Below are positions 1-9,143 of a DNA stretch of 64,000 bases, one piece after another (within the stretch, counting starts at the first letter, position 1; the number at the start of each line of letters is the position of its first letter). The notes beneath the pieces were generated by a model. The model was given only the letters and a program-made list of their open reading frames with translations, was not told the origin of the DNA and did no database searches. The position numbers and the translations under genes are program-made. This stretch comes from Paraburkholderia caledonica NBRC 102488 (GTDB lineage Bacteria > Pseudomonadota > Gammaproteobacteria > Burkholderiales > Burkholderiaceae): assembly GCF_000685095.1 (NCBI RefSeq), contig NZ_BAYE01000006.1, positions 372,001-436,000 of the forward strand, written 5' to 3'.

Positions 1-1071
1 GTTGCCTGCCAGCCGCGGAAATACATTGGGCACGCCCGCACCTTGCACACCGTGGCACCGCGCGCAGAACGAGATATAGACTCGCGCACCGACCGATTGA
101 GGCGCATCGACTCGATTGCCGTTGCGCGACGGCAAGTCGGGCTGCGCATGCGGCTCATAGCTCCCGGAGGGCTTTTGCGCCGGCAGGGACTTCAGATAGT
201 GCGCCATGGCGAGCGCATCTTCGTCGGTCAGATATTGGGTGCTGTCTTCCACTTGCTCGACCATAGAGCCGAATGCGACGAGACCCGCACCGTGTCCCGT
301 TTTCAGAAATGCGGCAAGATCTTTTTCGCCAATACGTCCGAGGCCCGAGCCCGGATCGCCGGTGAGATTCGGCGCGAACCAGTTGTCGTTGACTCCACCC
401 GTCAAATACATGGGCGACGACTCGTCGTAGCCGCGTTCCTGAAAGCCAGGCCCACGAGGTGTGTGACATGCGCCGCAATGACCCGGACCTTGCACGAGAA
501 AAGCCCCGCGATTCCACTGCGCGTCACGTCCGGCCTTGGGCTGATAGGGTTCTGTCGGTGCGAACGCGAGTTGCCAGAAATAGAGCACCCAGCGCTGATT
601 GAAGGGGAACGCCAGCTTGGTGGGCGGAGCCGGTTCGGGCGCCGGTTTTACTCCGTGCATGAAATACGCGTAAAGCGCGCGCATGTCGTCGTCGGACATT
701 TTTGAAAACGACGCATACGGCATGGCCGGATAAAGCCGCTTGTTGCCCGGCGACACGCCCTCCCGCACGGAGCGTGCAAAATCTTCGTAACTGTAGGCGC
801 CAATGCCGTATCGGCGGTCCGGCGTAATGTTGCTGCTCATGATCGTGCCGAATGGCGACGTGAGTCCCAAGCCGCCGCCATAGGCTTGTCCGCCGACGGC
901 CGTGTGGCAACCCGCGCAGTCCGACGCTTTGGCGAGATATTCTCCACGCGCCACAAGGGCCGCGAGCGCCGGGTCCGATGCGCCGGCGAGCTCGGCGGTG
1001 ACGCGCGGAGCCGTGAACACGCCGAGCATCGCCGTGCCGGCCAGCACGATCAGTTTGAAGCGCCGCATCAT
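1..1071 (-). CDS. Triheme cytochrome c (alcohol/gluconate dehydrogenase type), 3' end cut by window
   Basis: Reading the minus strand from 1071 gives a hydrophobic N-terminal signal region and then three CXXCH heme sites (CAGCH, CGACH, CARCH), the layout of the cytochrome c subunit of membrane-bound alcohol, gluconate and aldehyde dehydrogenases. It should be a periplasmic, membrane-tethered electron carrier. The start ATG shares bases with the TGA of ctaG (ATGA), so it is the sixth gene of the oxidase operon and probably translationally coupled. It continues past base 1, so the C-terminus is unseen. It is clearly homologous to the cytochrome at 52111-53388 around the first two hemes. Inference: it feeds the caa3 oxidase or accepts electrons from a periplasmic dehydrogenase. 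Confidence 0.85.
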   Translation of the reverse strand, partial: MMRRFKLIVLAGTAMLGVFTAPRVTAELAGASDPALAALVARGEYLAKASDCAGCHTAVGGQAYGGGLGLTSPFGTIMSSNITPDRRYGIGAYSYEDFARSVREGVSPGNKRLYPAMPYASFSKMSDDDMRALYAYFMHGVKPAPEPAPPTKLAFPFNQRWVLYFWQLAFAPTEPYQPKAGRDAQWNRGAFLVQGPGHCGACHTPRGPGFQERGYDESSPMYLTGGVNDNWFAPNLTGDPGSGLGRIGEKDLAAFLKTGHGAGLVAFGSMVEQVEDSTQYLTDEDALAMAHYLKSLPAQKPSGSYEPHAQPDLPSRNGNRVDAPQSVGARVYISFCARCHGVQGAGVPNVFPRLAGN

Positions 1072-2012
1072 GAGGTGCTATCCCGACGCGCGGCCAGCGT
1101 GTTAGGCATGAGCGTCACTGGCGCACGGTGCATCAGCCAGCGCGCGCCAGTCAGAAGCGCCGCGATCAGATACGCCAGACCGCCAGGCACCCACATCACG
1201 AGGCCGCCGAGTTGTTGATCCTGCAACGGATCGAAGCCGAGCGCCGAGGCTGGCTCGATATATGCCGGGTACCAGAGCCCCGGCGCAAGCGTCAGTAACG
1301 CGCCCAGCGCGCCGGTGTGAACCATCGTCGTGAAGAGCGACAACATCGCGTAGCCGCTTTGATCGCGCCGCGCGCCTTCGCCGAAAACGACCCACCAGAA
1401 CAGGAGCGCGCTTAGCAGGAAGCTCGCGTGCTGAAGCGTATGAATACCGGGCGACGCGAGCGCCGCTTCGAAAAAACGCGGCATATGCCACGCCGATAAC
1501 GCGGCGGCGTGCAGCAGCCATGCGACGGTCGGCGCACACAGCGCGCGCCACAGTCCGTACAGCACCGGCGTGCGGACGGCGGTGGCTATCGCGTGCCGTG
1601 CCGCGGGAGGAAAGGCCCACAGCCATACCGCGAGCGGTCGGCCGAGCACGAGCAGCGGAGCGGCCACGATCATCATCAGTTCATGTTGAACCATGTGCGC
1701 GGAAAAGAGCGCCGCGCTCAAGGCGTCGAGTGGCGAGTTGAGCGCGGCGACGAGCGCGAGCCATCCGGTTACGAACGCGCATAGCTGACGCGTGCGAATG
1801 CCGCGCCCGCGTCGGCTGCGCGCGCGCAGGCGCCGGTAGCCGGCTGCATAGAGGCCGAGGCTCACGACCAGCAGTGCGACGACCCATGGTTCGAAAGTCC
1901 AGCGCAGCACGGGCGGCGCGCTTCGCTCCGCGGCAGTCAACACATGCGCGTGTACGCCGGGCGGAATACACAATGCGGCGAACACGAGCGCGCTGCGCAT
2001 TGATTCGTTCAT
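1068..2012 (-). CDS. ctaG: Cytochrome c oxidase assembly factor CtaG (caa3_CtaG family)
   Basis: A 314-residue polytopic membrane protein with about seven hydrophobic segments. It has the His-rich pattern of the caa3_CtaG family (HMVQHELMM, AWHMPRFFEAAL, HTLQHASF, TTMVHTGALGALL). Family members assist assembly of aa3/caa3 oxidases, probably at the CuB site. I chose the ATG at 2012 because it overlaps the TGA of the upstream small membrane protein as ATGA; an in-frame upstream extension is possible but would overlap that gene and has no membrane character. It sits fifth in the oxidase operon, directly before the triheme cytochrome c. Confidence 0.88.
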   Translation of the reverse strand: MNESMRSALVFAALCIPPGVHAHVLTAAERSAPPVLRWTFEPWVVALLVVSLGLYAAGYRRLRARSRRGRGIRTRQLCAFVTGWLALVAALNSPLDALSAALFSAHMVQHELMMIVAAPLLVLGRPLAVWLWAFPPAARHAIATAVRTPVLYGLWRALCAPTVAWLLHAAALSAWHMPRFFEAALASPGIHTLQHASFLLSALLFWWVVFGEGARRDQSGYAMLSLFTTMVHTGALGALLTLAPGLWYPAYIEPASALGFDPLQDQQLGGLVMWVPGGLAYLIAALLTGARWLMHRAPVTLMPNTLAARRDSTS

Positions 2013-2341
2013 TGCACGCAGGGGGAAATAAGCCATTGCGGTATCCACATTGCGACGAGTGCGAGCGTCGAAAGCATGCCGACCCAAGTGGCCGCGCACG
2101 CAAGCATTGCCGGACGCGCGGGGAGCGCGGTCGCTGTCGCGGGGGCGATCATGCCGGCCTCGCGCCAGCGGCGCCACGCCAGCAGCGTCGCGACCATCGA
2201 AAACAGCAGCGCGGTGCCGGTCACGCTGCCCAGAGGCAGGACCGTTCGCCACGCACAGGAGGGCGTGACGAGCGCATAGTCAGCGCTCAGCGCGGCGAGT
2301 ACCGCGGAAGGCGCACCGAGGAGCGCGAGCCAGGTTCGCAT
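2009..2341 (-). CDS. Small membrane protein of the caa3 oxidase operon
   Basis: A 110-residue protein with three or four hydrophobic stretches (about residues 4-20, 38-57, 75-100) and no catalytic motif I recognise. The start at 2341 is preceded by a GGAGG Shine-Dalgarno, and the gene follows ctaE after 12 bases. Its stop overlaps the ctaG start. Small membrane proteins at this position are common in betaproteobacterial caa3 operons; a structural or assembly role in the oxidase is inferred from position only. Confidence 0.7.
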   Translation of the reverse strand: MRTWLALLGAPSAVLAALSADYALVTPSCAWRTVLPLGSVTGTALLFSMVATLLAWRRWREAGMIAPATATALPARPAMLACAATWVGMLSTLALVAMWIPQWLISPCVQ

Positions 2342-2353
2342 GGCAAACCTCCA

Positions 2354-3004
2354 TCACAAGCGGGGAGCGAGGTAGATCACCGCATAGATCGGCAACCAGC
2401 TGAGTACGACGAAGTACCAGTACAGCGCGTTCTCGCTCACGTCGACGAAACGTTTACCTTCAAACGGACCGGTGAACAGCAGCACGGCGAGCACCGCGGT
2501 ATCCAATGTGTCCGTAATGAGGTGCGTCGTGTGCAGGCCGAGCAGCAGCCACACGACCGAGCCGTAGGCGTTCGTGTACCAGCTCACGTTCAGTGCGGCG
2601 AACTCTACGCCGCGCACCACCAGAAAGCCCACGGCGAAGACCAGGCATACGCAGAGCCACAGTCGCGCGCGGGCGCGCTGCTGGCGGTCCGCCGCGCGCT
2701 TCGCAAGCTGGTTTGGCCACATGCTCACGAGCAGAATCGCGGTGTTTGCGGTGCCCCACAGAAGGTCGGGCGGCGCCGCGTTGAGCGGCCACTTTGCAGT
2801 GAGACCGCGCAGATAGAAGTACGTCATTGCCGCGATGGCAAAAACGGTGCCCTCGATCAGCATCAGGCAGACGGTGCTCCACCACATCAGGCTCCGATGC
2901 CCGAAGCCGAAGCTCGGCAGATGGCGCACGTCCAGCATCAGCGCGGGAGTGGCGCCCGCGTCGTTTGATACCGCGTTTACCGGCGCCTTGCGCAATTCCG
3001 TCAT
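2354..3004 (-). CDS. ctaE: Cytochrome c oxidase subunit III
   Basis: A 216-residue heme-copper oxidase subunit III. It has about five membrane helices, including the typical segments at residues 40-65 (SLMWWSTVCLMLIEGTVFAI), 77-95, 112-135 and the C-terminal pattern ALYWYFVVLSWLPIYAVIYL. The shorter five-helix form is usual in caa3 and quinol oxidases. The ATG at 3004 overlaps the ctaD stop as ATGA and is the only start consistent with the family N-terminus. Subunit III stabilises the catalytic subunit I encoded immediately upstream. Confidence 0.92.
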   Translation of the reverse strand: MTELRKAPVNAVSNDAGATPALMLDVRHLPSFGFGHRSLMWWSTVCLMLIEGTVFAIAAMTYFYLRGLTAKWPLNAAPPDLLWGTANTAILLVSMWPNQLAKRAADRQQRARARLWLCVCLVFAVGFLVVRGVEFAALNVSWYTNAYGSVVWLLLGLHTTHLITDTLDTAVLAVLLFTGPFEGKRFVDVSENALYWYFVVLSWLPIYAVIYLAPRL

Positions 3005-4950
3005 GGCCGCTGCTCCAGTTGGACCGCTTGCTGGTTCTGGCCGCGATTCGGCCAGAACCACCCGATCAACGCGATCGTGACCGGCACCGAGCCCCACACG
3101 ACAGCCCACGGCGAAAAGATCGAGCCGATAAACAGCACGGTGGTCGCCACCGCACTGATAAACGGCCAGATGGAAGGCGACGGAAACAGCAGACGCAGAT
3201 CGGGCAGCGCGTCGAGCGCGGTAGTCGACAACACCTCACGCGATTCGGCAGCAAGGCCGCTGACATAGGCAGGCTGCGCGGAGGGCTCCCACAAGGGGTC
3301 GCGTCCGTGAACCACGGGCAGCGCGTCGAAGTTGTGCGGCGGCGGCGGGCTCGTGGTGCTCCACTCGAGCGTGCCCGCGCCCCACGGATCGGCGCCCGCC
3401 ACTTCGCCATGCCGGTAGCTGTGCACCGCGTTGACAATAAACAGCAGCACGCTGACACCTATCGTTATCGCGCCTATCGTGGCAACCAGATTCATGCCGT
3501 CCCAGCCCATGCCGTGCGGGTAGGTCCAGACGCGGCGCGGCATGCCGTGCAGACCGAGCACGTGCATCGGAAAGAACGCGACGTTAAAGCCGATGAAGAA
3601 CAGCCAGAATTGCAGACGCCCGAGCGTCTCGTTCATCAGCCGGCCAGTTGCTTTTGGATACCAGTAGTAGAACGCGCCGAATAGCGGAAATACCGCGCCG
3701 CCGAGTAAGACGTAATGCAGATGCGCGACCACGAAGTAGGTGTCGTGTACCTGCAAGTCGAGCGCCACCGAACCGAGCATCACACCGGTCATGCCGCCCA
3801 GCACGAGAATGAAGAAGAAGCCGAGTGCAAACCATAGCGGCGTCTTCAGATTGAGGCGGCCGGTCCACAAAGTAGCGATCCAGCAGAAGATCTGCACGCC
3901 TGACGGGATGGCGATTATCAGACTGGCGGCTGTAAAAAAGTTCTTGCCGAGCGCCGGAATGCTCGTCGCAAACATGTGATGCACCCAGAGACCGAACGCG
4001 AGAAAGGCCGTCATGATCAGCGCGAGCACCATGACCGGGTAGCCGAAGATCGGGCGGCGCGCGAAGGTGGGAATGATCGACGAAAGAAAGCCGAGCGGCG
4101 GGATGAAGATCAGGTACACCTCGGGATGCCCGAAGAACCAGAAAAGGTGCTGCCACAACAACACGTCGCCGCCGCGCGCCGCGTTGTAGAAATGCGTTCC
4201 CACCAGACGGTCGAGAATCAGCGCGGTGCTGCCGAGCATCACCGCCGGCATCGCGAACAGCACCATGAATTGCGTGATCAGCGTGGCCCACACGAATAAG
4301 GGCATGCGGTTGAGCGACATGCCGGGCGCGCGCATCTTGAAGATCGTCGTAATGAGCACGACCGCTTCGAGCAGCGAGGCGAGCTCGGTGAAGGTGATCA
4401 TCTGCGCCCAGATGTCGACGCCCTTGCCCGTCGAGTAATCAGGCCCGGCGAGCGGCACATAACTGAACCAGCCTGCATCCGGACCGGCGCCGAGCACGAA
4501 CGCCACGTAAAGCGTCACGCCGCCGAACAGGAAGACCCAGTAGGCGTAGGCATTCATTCGCGGGAAGGCGACGCTGCGCGCGCCGATCATCAGCGGCACG
4601 AGCCAGGTGGCGACGGCCTGCATGATCGGCACGGCGAACAGGAACATCATCGTCGTGCCGTGAATCGTGAAGAGCTGGTTGTATAGCTCGGGACCGACGA
4701 GACGATTGCCGGGCCGCGCGAGCTGCAGTCGCATGGCGAGCGCGAGCAGGCCGCCCAACAGGAAGAAAACGAACGTGGTGATCACGAAGCGCCGCGCCAC
4801 GGTCTTGTGGTTGACAGCGGAGAGCCGTCCCAGCCAGCCCGGTGAATCGCTCCATGTGCGCGCAAGCGCTTCGGCGACCTGCTGGCCGGCGGCGGGGCCG
4901 TCCACCAGATGCGCGGCCGGCCGCCCGGGCGAAGTTTGACGTTCGCTCAT
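3001..4950 (-). CDS. ctaD: Cytochrome c oxidase subunit I (catalytic)
   Basis: A 649-residue catalytic subunit of an A-type heme-copper oxidase that reduces O2 to water and pumps protons. Visible ligands are His97 in TIHGTTMMF (heme a), GHPEVY at 274-279 (CuB His, the cross-linked Tyr, and the Glu that defines the A1 proton channel), the His pair at 324-325 (CuB), and HDTYFVVAHLHYV at 402-414 (heme a3 and heme a). An extra C-terminal hydrophobic region of about 100 residues is typical of caa3 subunit I. The start at 4950 overlaps the ctaC stop as ATGA. Confidence 0.95.
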   Translation of the reverse strand: MSERQTSPGRPAAHLVDGPAAGQQVAEALARTWSDSPGWLGRLSAVNHKTVARRFVITTFVFFLLGGLLALAMRLQLARPGNRLVGPELYNQLFTIHGTTMMFLFAVPIMQAVATWLVPLMIGARSVAFPRMNAYAYWVFLFGGVTLYVAFVLGAGPDAGWFSYVPLAGPDYSTGKGVDIWAQMITFTELASLLEAVVLITTIFKMRAPGMSLNRMPLFVWATLITQFMVLFAMPAVMLGSTALILDRLVGTHFYNAARGGDVLLWQHLFWFFGHPEVYLIFIPPLGFLSSIIPTFARRPIFGYPVMVLALIMTAFLAFGLWVHHMFATSIPALGKNFFTAASLIIAIPSGVQIFCWIATLWTGRLNLKTPLWFALGFFFILVLGGMTGVMLGSVALDLQVHDTYFVVAHLHYVLLGGAVFPLFGAFYYWYPKATGRLMNETLGRLQFWLFFIGFNVAFFPMHVLGLHGMPRRVWTYPHGMGWDGMNLVATIGAITIGVSVLLFIVNAVHSYRHGEVAGADPWGAGTLEWSTTSPPPPHNFDALPVVHGRDPLWEPSAQPAYVSGLAAESREVLSTTALDALPDLRLLFPSPSIWPFISAVATTVLFIGSIFSPWAVVWGSVPVTIALIGWFWPNRGQNQQAVQLEQRP

Positions 4951-6044
4951 TGGAGAGTTCTGATCCATGCGATAAGGGCATTCAGGTCCTGCGCCGACAG
5001 CTGGCTTGCCGGCATCGTGGTTCCGGGCTTCATGCTGCCGGGCGCCTTGATCCAGGACTCGAGGTTGGCGGGCGTGTTTTCGAATGTTTCGGCGGCCAGC
5101 ATCGGACGGCTCATCACGTGGGTGAGGTCGGGCCCGAGCACCCCGTTTGCGGAGGTGCCCCGCACGGTATGGCAGCCGGCGCAGTTGCCGGTCGTGAAAA
5201 GCCGCTCGCCTTGCGCCTGTAGCGCATCGACCGGCTGCGGCGCAGGCGTCCGCTGGCGTGCGACCCACGCGTCGTACTGGGCGGGCCGCTCGGCGACCAC
5301 TGTGAATGCCATCAACGCGTGTTCGAGGCCGCAGAATTCGGCACACTGCCCGCGATACGTGCCGGCGCGGTCGGCACGGAATTCGATCGTGGATTCGCGA
5401 CCTGGAATCATGTCCTTCTTGCCGTGCAGATTCGGCACCCAGAACGTATGAATCACATCGTCGGCTTTGAGCGAAATGACGACGGGCCGCCCGACTGGCA
5501 CGTGCAGTTCGTTCGCGACCGCGAATCCGCTGCCGGGCGTGTCGTCCGCGTAGCGCGCCTCCCACCACCATTGATGCCCGGTCATCTCCAGATGAACCGC
5601 GTCGGCGACGGGCAGTCGCGAGAGCGCGCGATCGGTCATGATATCGGCGAGCAGCAGCCCGAAGAGCAACACCACCGACGCAATCGACGCCCCGCTCACC
5701 ACGCGGCCCACGCGTCTCTCCGGGCGCTCGAGCGAGCCCAGATCCGGGCTCGCATCGCGGCTGGCACGCGGCGCCCGCGCCACGGCGAAGAGCAGCGCGA
5801 TCAGCACCGCCGCGAATACGAGCGAGCAGACGGTCAGCGTGACGGTCCAGAGTGAGAAGATGTGTGCGGCCTGCACGCCTGCCGGACGCAGCGCATCATG
5901 AGCCGGGGCGGCGGGCGCTGCGAACGCAAGGCCGCCGGATAGAGCAGCCGCGAGAGCGGCTGCGGCCCTGAGCGCAATCGCGCCGCGCGGCGGCCTGCCT
6001 GCAACGCTCTGCAGATCGGTTTGGGGTGCTTGGCCGGTTTTCAT
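4947..6044 (-). CDS. ctaC: Cytochrome c oxidase subunit II with fused cytochrome c domain (caa3 type)
   Basis: A 365-residue first gene of the oxidase operon. It has a signal-like N-terminus, two membrane helices (about 62-88 and 115-136) and the CuA domain with His199, Cys234, Cys238, His242 and Met245 (CAEFCGLEHALM). Next comes the aromatic HQWWWEARY patch, then a fused C-terminal cytochrome c with CAGCH at 288-292 and a distal Met in GTTMP near 344. This defines a caa3 oxidase in which the bound heme c passes electrons to CuA. Transcription should begin in the divergent gap 6045-6364. Confidence 0.95.
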   Translation of the reverse strand: MKTGQAPQTDLQSVAGRPPRGAIALRAAAALAAALSGGLAFAAPAAPAHDALRPAGVQAAHIFSLWTVTLTVCSLVFAAVLIALLFAVARAPRASRDASPDLGSLERPERRVGRVVSGASIASVVLLFGLLLADIMTDRALSRLPVADAVHLEMTGHQWWWEARYADDTPGSGFAVANELHVPVGRPVVISLKADDVIHTFWVPNLHGKKDMIPGRESTIEFRADRAGTYRGQCAEFCGLEHALMAFTVVAERPAQYDAWVARQRTPAPQPVDALQAQGERLFTTGNCAGCHTVRGTSANGVLGPDLTHVMSRPMLAAETFENTPANLESWIKAPGSMKPGTTMPASQLSAQDLNALIAWIRTLQ

Positions 6045-6364
6045 CTTGGGCGCAATGGCTCGTGGGGCGTTTGTGAGTGGCTTAGCAATCCCTGTACCGG
6101 TCCGGATCAGGCGTTGGGCGTACCATGAGCGGCTCAGGCCGCTTACACTCGCTTACGCTCGTCGTGGCGGTCTTACGGAAACACTCTTCATATCGCAGGC
6201 GTTCGCTAATAAAATGTCAGATGCGCATAAAGCCGCAAAGGACCGGCTTGCCTTGGGCTTTAAGTGCAATACAACGAGAACAGTAGAAAACAACATACGG
6301 TGCGCCGTCAGCGGCGCGCCAAAAGCAGATTAGGTCCACAGCCTATTCTCGATGGAGCAGGTTA
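6045..6364. other. Divergent intergenic region between ctaC and a hybrid kinase
   Basis: About 320 bases that must hold promoters for the oxidase operon (minus) and the kinase (plus). An open frame on the plus strand here (6046-6333) has poor codon use and no recognisable similarity, so I treat the stretch as non-coding. A partly repeated CGCTTACACTCGCTTACGCTCG-like run lies near 6140-6161. The final bases carry the Shine-Dalgarno GGAGCAGG before the kinase start. No convincing promoter hexamers were identified. Confidence 0.5.
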
Positions 6365-8713
6365 ATGGCGCATGCATACGAGCCCGATGACATCGTTCAG
6401 AACTGGGCCAACATCTGGGTTCAATCCCTGCGCGACTACGCGGTGATCGGCCTGTCCGAAGACGGCCACATCCGCTCGTGGAATGCGGGCGGTGAAGCCA
6501 TTCACGGCTTTCGCGAGGACGAGGTCGTCGGCAAGCCGCTAGATATCTTTTACACAGCTGAAGAGCGCGCGAAGGGCTCGCCGCAAAGGGCGCTCGACAC
6601 GGCGCGTAGCGAAGGGCGCTTCGAGGGTGAAGGGTGGCGCCTGCGCAAAGACGGTAAATCATTCTGGGCGAGCGTCGTGCTCACGGCGCTGCGCTCGCAG
6701 GACGGCGCGCTTCTCGGCTATGGCGAGATCGTGCGCGACATGACCGACAAAAAGACGGTGCACGACGCGGTGCTCGAAAGCGAGCGCCGTTTCCGCCTGC
6801 TGGTGGACGGCGTGACCGATTACGCGATCTTCATGCTGTCGCCGGAAGGCATGGTGACCAACTGGAATTCGGGCGCGCGCCGTATCAAGGGCTATACGGC
6901 CAGTGAAATCATCGGCTCGCATTTTTCGCGCTTCTATACGCCTGAAGACGCCGGCAGCGGACTGCCGCAGCGCGGGCTCGCCGCCGCTGCACGCGACGGC
7001 CGTTTCGAAGCAGAAGGCTGGCGCGTGCGCAAGGACGGCTCGCGTTTCTGGGCGCACGTCGTGATCGACGCGATCCGCGACGGCGGCGCGCTGGTCGGAT
7101 TCGCCAAGATCACGCGCGATATCACCGAGCGCATGGAAGCGAATCGTCTGCTGGAAGAGACTCGCATCGCGCTCGTGCAGTCGCAGAAAATGGAAGCCAT
7201 CGGCAAGCTGACGGGCGGCGTCGCGCACGATTTCAACAACGTCATGCAGATTTTGCGCGGCAACCTCGAATTGCTGGAAAGCCGGCATAAACGCGACGGC
7301 TGGACACGCGAGCGCCTCGACAAGGCGATCGACGCGGTGGAGCGCGGCGCAAAGCTCGCGTCGCAATTGCTCGCGTTCGGGCGCCAGCAGCCGTTGCGGC
7401 CTATCGTCATCAATCTTGCCGCCGCGATTCGGGGCATGGACGACCTGCTGCGCCGCGCGCTCGGTGAAACGGTCGAGATCGAGACCGTCGTGTCGGGTGG
7501 ATTGTGGAATACCCTTGTCGACGTACACCAGATGGAGAACGTGATCCTCAATCTCGCGATCAATGCACGCGACGCGATGAAGGAGGGCGGCAAGCTCACG
7601 ATGGAAGTGTCGAACGCCATGCTCGACGATCAGTACGTCGCGGGCTTCCCGGACGTGCCCGCCGGGCAGTACGTGATGCTCGCCGTAACCGACACCGGCA
7701 CGGGCATGGCGCCCGATATCGTGCAGCGGGCGTTCGATCCGTTTTTCACGACCAAGCCCGAAGGCGAGGGCACCGGCCTCGGCCTGAGCATGGCCTATGG
7801 CTTCGTCAAACAGAGCGGCGGCCACATCAGGATCTACAGCGAAGTCGCACACGGCACGACCGTGAAGATCTATCTGCCGCGCTCGATGGAGGACGCGGTC
7901 GAGGCACCGACCTCGCCGCCGGTCACATTGACGCTGCTTGGGGGGACGGAAACGATCCTGGTGGTGGAAGACGACCAGGAGGTGCAATCGACGGTGGTCG
8001 ACACGCTGTCGGGTCTCGGCTATAGCGTGCTGAAGGCCAACGACGCCGAGCAGGCGCTCGCGGTGGTTCGCAGCGGCGTGCACATTGACCTTCTCTTTAC
8101 AGACGTGGTGATGCCTGGCCCGTTGCGCAGCCCCGCCATGGTCGCCCAGGCGGTGCAGTTGTTGCCGCGTATGAAGGTGCTGTTTACGTCCGGCTATACG
8201 CAGAACGCGATCGTGCATGGCGGGCGGCTCGATCCCGGCGTTGAGTTGCTGAGCAAACCATACAGCCGCGAACAATTGGCGTACAAGATCCGGCAGATAC
8301 TCGGCGTCGCTCCGCTCGCGCGTGACGATGACACCAGTGAGAATCAGGGGGGAGCGGCCGACAAGGGTCTGCGCCTGCTGCTAGTGGACGACGATCTCGA
8401 TACGTCCGAGGCCATCGGCGAGCTGCTGAAGCTGCTGGGCCACGACCCCGCTGTCACCGGCTCGCCGCAAGAAGCGTTGCGGCTCCTCTCGGAACAGCCG
8501 TTCGACGTGCTGATCACCGATCTGTCCATGCCGGTCATGTCCGGTCTCGAACTCGCGCGACGGGCTACCCAAATCCGGCCCACATTACGTGTGATTTTTG
8601 CTTCGGGTCACGAGATGCCGTCGGTGGACAAGCTGCCGTTTCGCTGGAAAGCGCTGCGCAAGCCCTATAGCATGGACGAATTGGGCGCGATGCTGCGCGT
8701 TTTCGACAAGTAG
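6365..8713 (+). CDS. Hybrid sensor histidine kinase, PAS-PAS-HisKA-HATPase-REC-REC
   Basis: A 782-residue protein without membrane segments, so a cytosolic sensor. Two PAS domains of near-repeated sequence (about 20-130 and 140-255, both with a WNSG-like motif and an RKDGxxFWA motif) precede the HisKA box GGVAHDFNN with His288. The ATPase domain follows (N-box near 395; GTGLGLSMAYGF near 475). Two receiver domains have phospho-acceptors Asp580 (LLFTDVVMPG) and Asp719 (VLITDLSMPV). GGAGCAGG precedes the ATG. No DNA-binding output domain and no adjacent response regulator are present, so signalling must go to a distant partner. It belongs to the HDFNN hybrid-kinase class common in Burkholderiaceae; the ligand is unknown. 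Confidence 0.9.
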   Translation: MAHAYEPDDIVQNWANIWVQSLRDYAVIGLSEDGHIRSWNAGGEAIHGFREDEVVGKPLDIFYTAEERAKGSPQRALDTARSEGRFEGEGWRLRKDGKSFWASVVLTALRSQDGALLGYGEIVRDMTDKKTVHDAVLESERRFRLLVDGVTDYAIFMLSPEGMVTNWNSGARRIKGYTASEIIGSHFSRFYTPEDAGSGLPQRGLAAAARDGRFEAEGWRVRKDGSRFWAHVVIDAIRDGGALVGFAKITRDITERMEANRLLEETRIALVQSQKMEAIGKLTGGVAHDFNNVMQILRGNLELLESRHKRDGWTRERLDKAIDAVERGAKLASQLLAFGRQQPLRPIVINLAAAIRGMDDLLRRALGETVEIETVVSGGLWNTLVDVHQMENVILNLAINARDAMKEGGKLTMEVSNAMLDDQYVAGFPDVPAGQYVMLAVTDTGTGMAPDIVQRAFDPFFTTKPEGEGTGLGLSMAYGFVKQSGGHIRIYSEVAHGTTVKIYLPRSMEDAVEAPTSPPVTLTLLGGTETILVVEDDQEVQSTVVDTLSGLGYSVLKANDAEQALAVVRSGVHIDLLFTDVVMPGPLRSPAMVAQAVQLLPRMKVLFTSGYTQNAIVHGGRLDPGVELLSKPYSREQLAYKIRQILGVAPLARDDDTSENQGGAADKGLRLLLVDDDLDTSEAIGELLKLLGHDPAVTGSPQEALRLLSEQPFDVLITDLSMPVMSGLELARRATQIRPTLRVIFASGHEMPSVDKLPFRWKALRKPYSMDELGAMLRVFDK

Positions 8714-8734
8714 TCCGGGCAGGCCCAACGCGCG

Positions 8735-9013
8735 TCATTGCCCCGTGCAATTGCAAACGAACTTGAATTGAGCGACCGCAAGCGCGGCTTCCTTCTTGCC
8801 GCGTTGTCGCAATTCTTCTGCGAGCAGCTTCTGGAACAGGGGCAGCTTCGTTTCGCCGTACAGGTCGCAAAACTCGCCGACCGTCTCGACGATTGCGCGC
8901 CTTTCTGTCTCTGGACTTAATGTACTGCTAATGTGCGAAGCGCCGCGCGCGAGTTCAAGCGCGTAAGTAACACGGGCAGTCGCGGCGGCGGCGCCTGAAG
9001 ATCCCTTCGGCAT
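8735..9013 (-). CDS. Conserved small hypothetical protein
   Basis: A 92-residue soluble protein, Ala-rich at the N-terminus (MPKGSSGAAAATARVTYALE) and helical afterwards, ending in a Cys-containing tail (FVCNCTGQ). I chose the ATG at 9013, which has a GAGAGA ribosome site; the frame stays open to 9169 but that extension looks non-coding. It converges on the hybrid kinase gene with only 21 bases between the two stops. I do not recognise the family. Its neighbours suggest part of the stress region, but no function can be read. Confidence 0.55.
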   Translation of the reverse strand: MPKGSSGAAAATARVTYALELARGASHISSTLSPETERRAIVETVGEFCDLYGETKLPLFQKLLAEELRQRGKKEAALAVAQFKFVCNCTGQ

Positions 9014-9143
9014 AAGGGTTCTCTCGTATTTTTTGATGTCCGGCGAGCGTTGCTCGCCAGTGTCGCGTGGCACAAGGCTTTCATTAAATTTATCGCGCAA
9101 TTCTGAAGGAAATCTTAAGGCAGGGCTTTTGCGGCCAACATGC

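Noticed and set aside
6046-6333. 95-residue plus-strand frame in the ctaC/kinase gap
   Set aside because: Poor codon use, no ribosome site, overlaps the required promoter region.
6659-8275. Long minus-strand frame of 538 codons opposite the first hybrid kinase
   Set aside because: Antisense to a clear multi-domain kinase; His/Arg/Ala-rich composition is typical of high-GC antisense frames.
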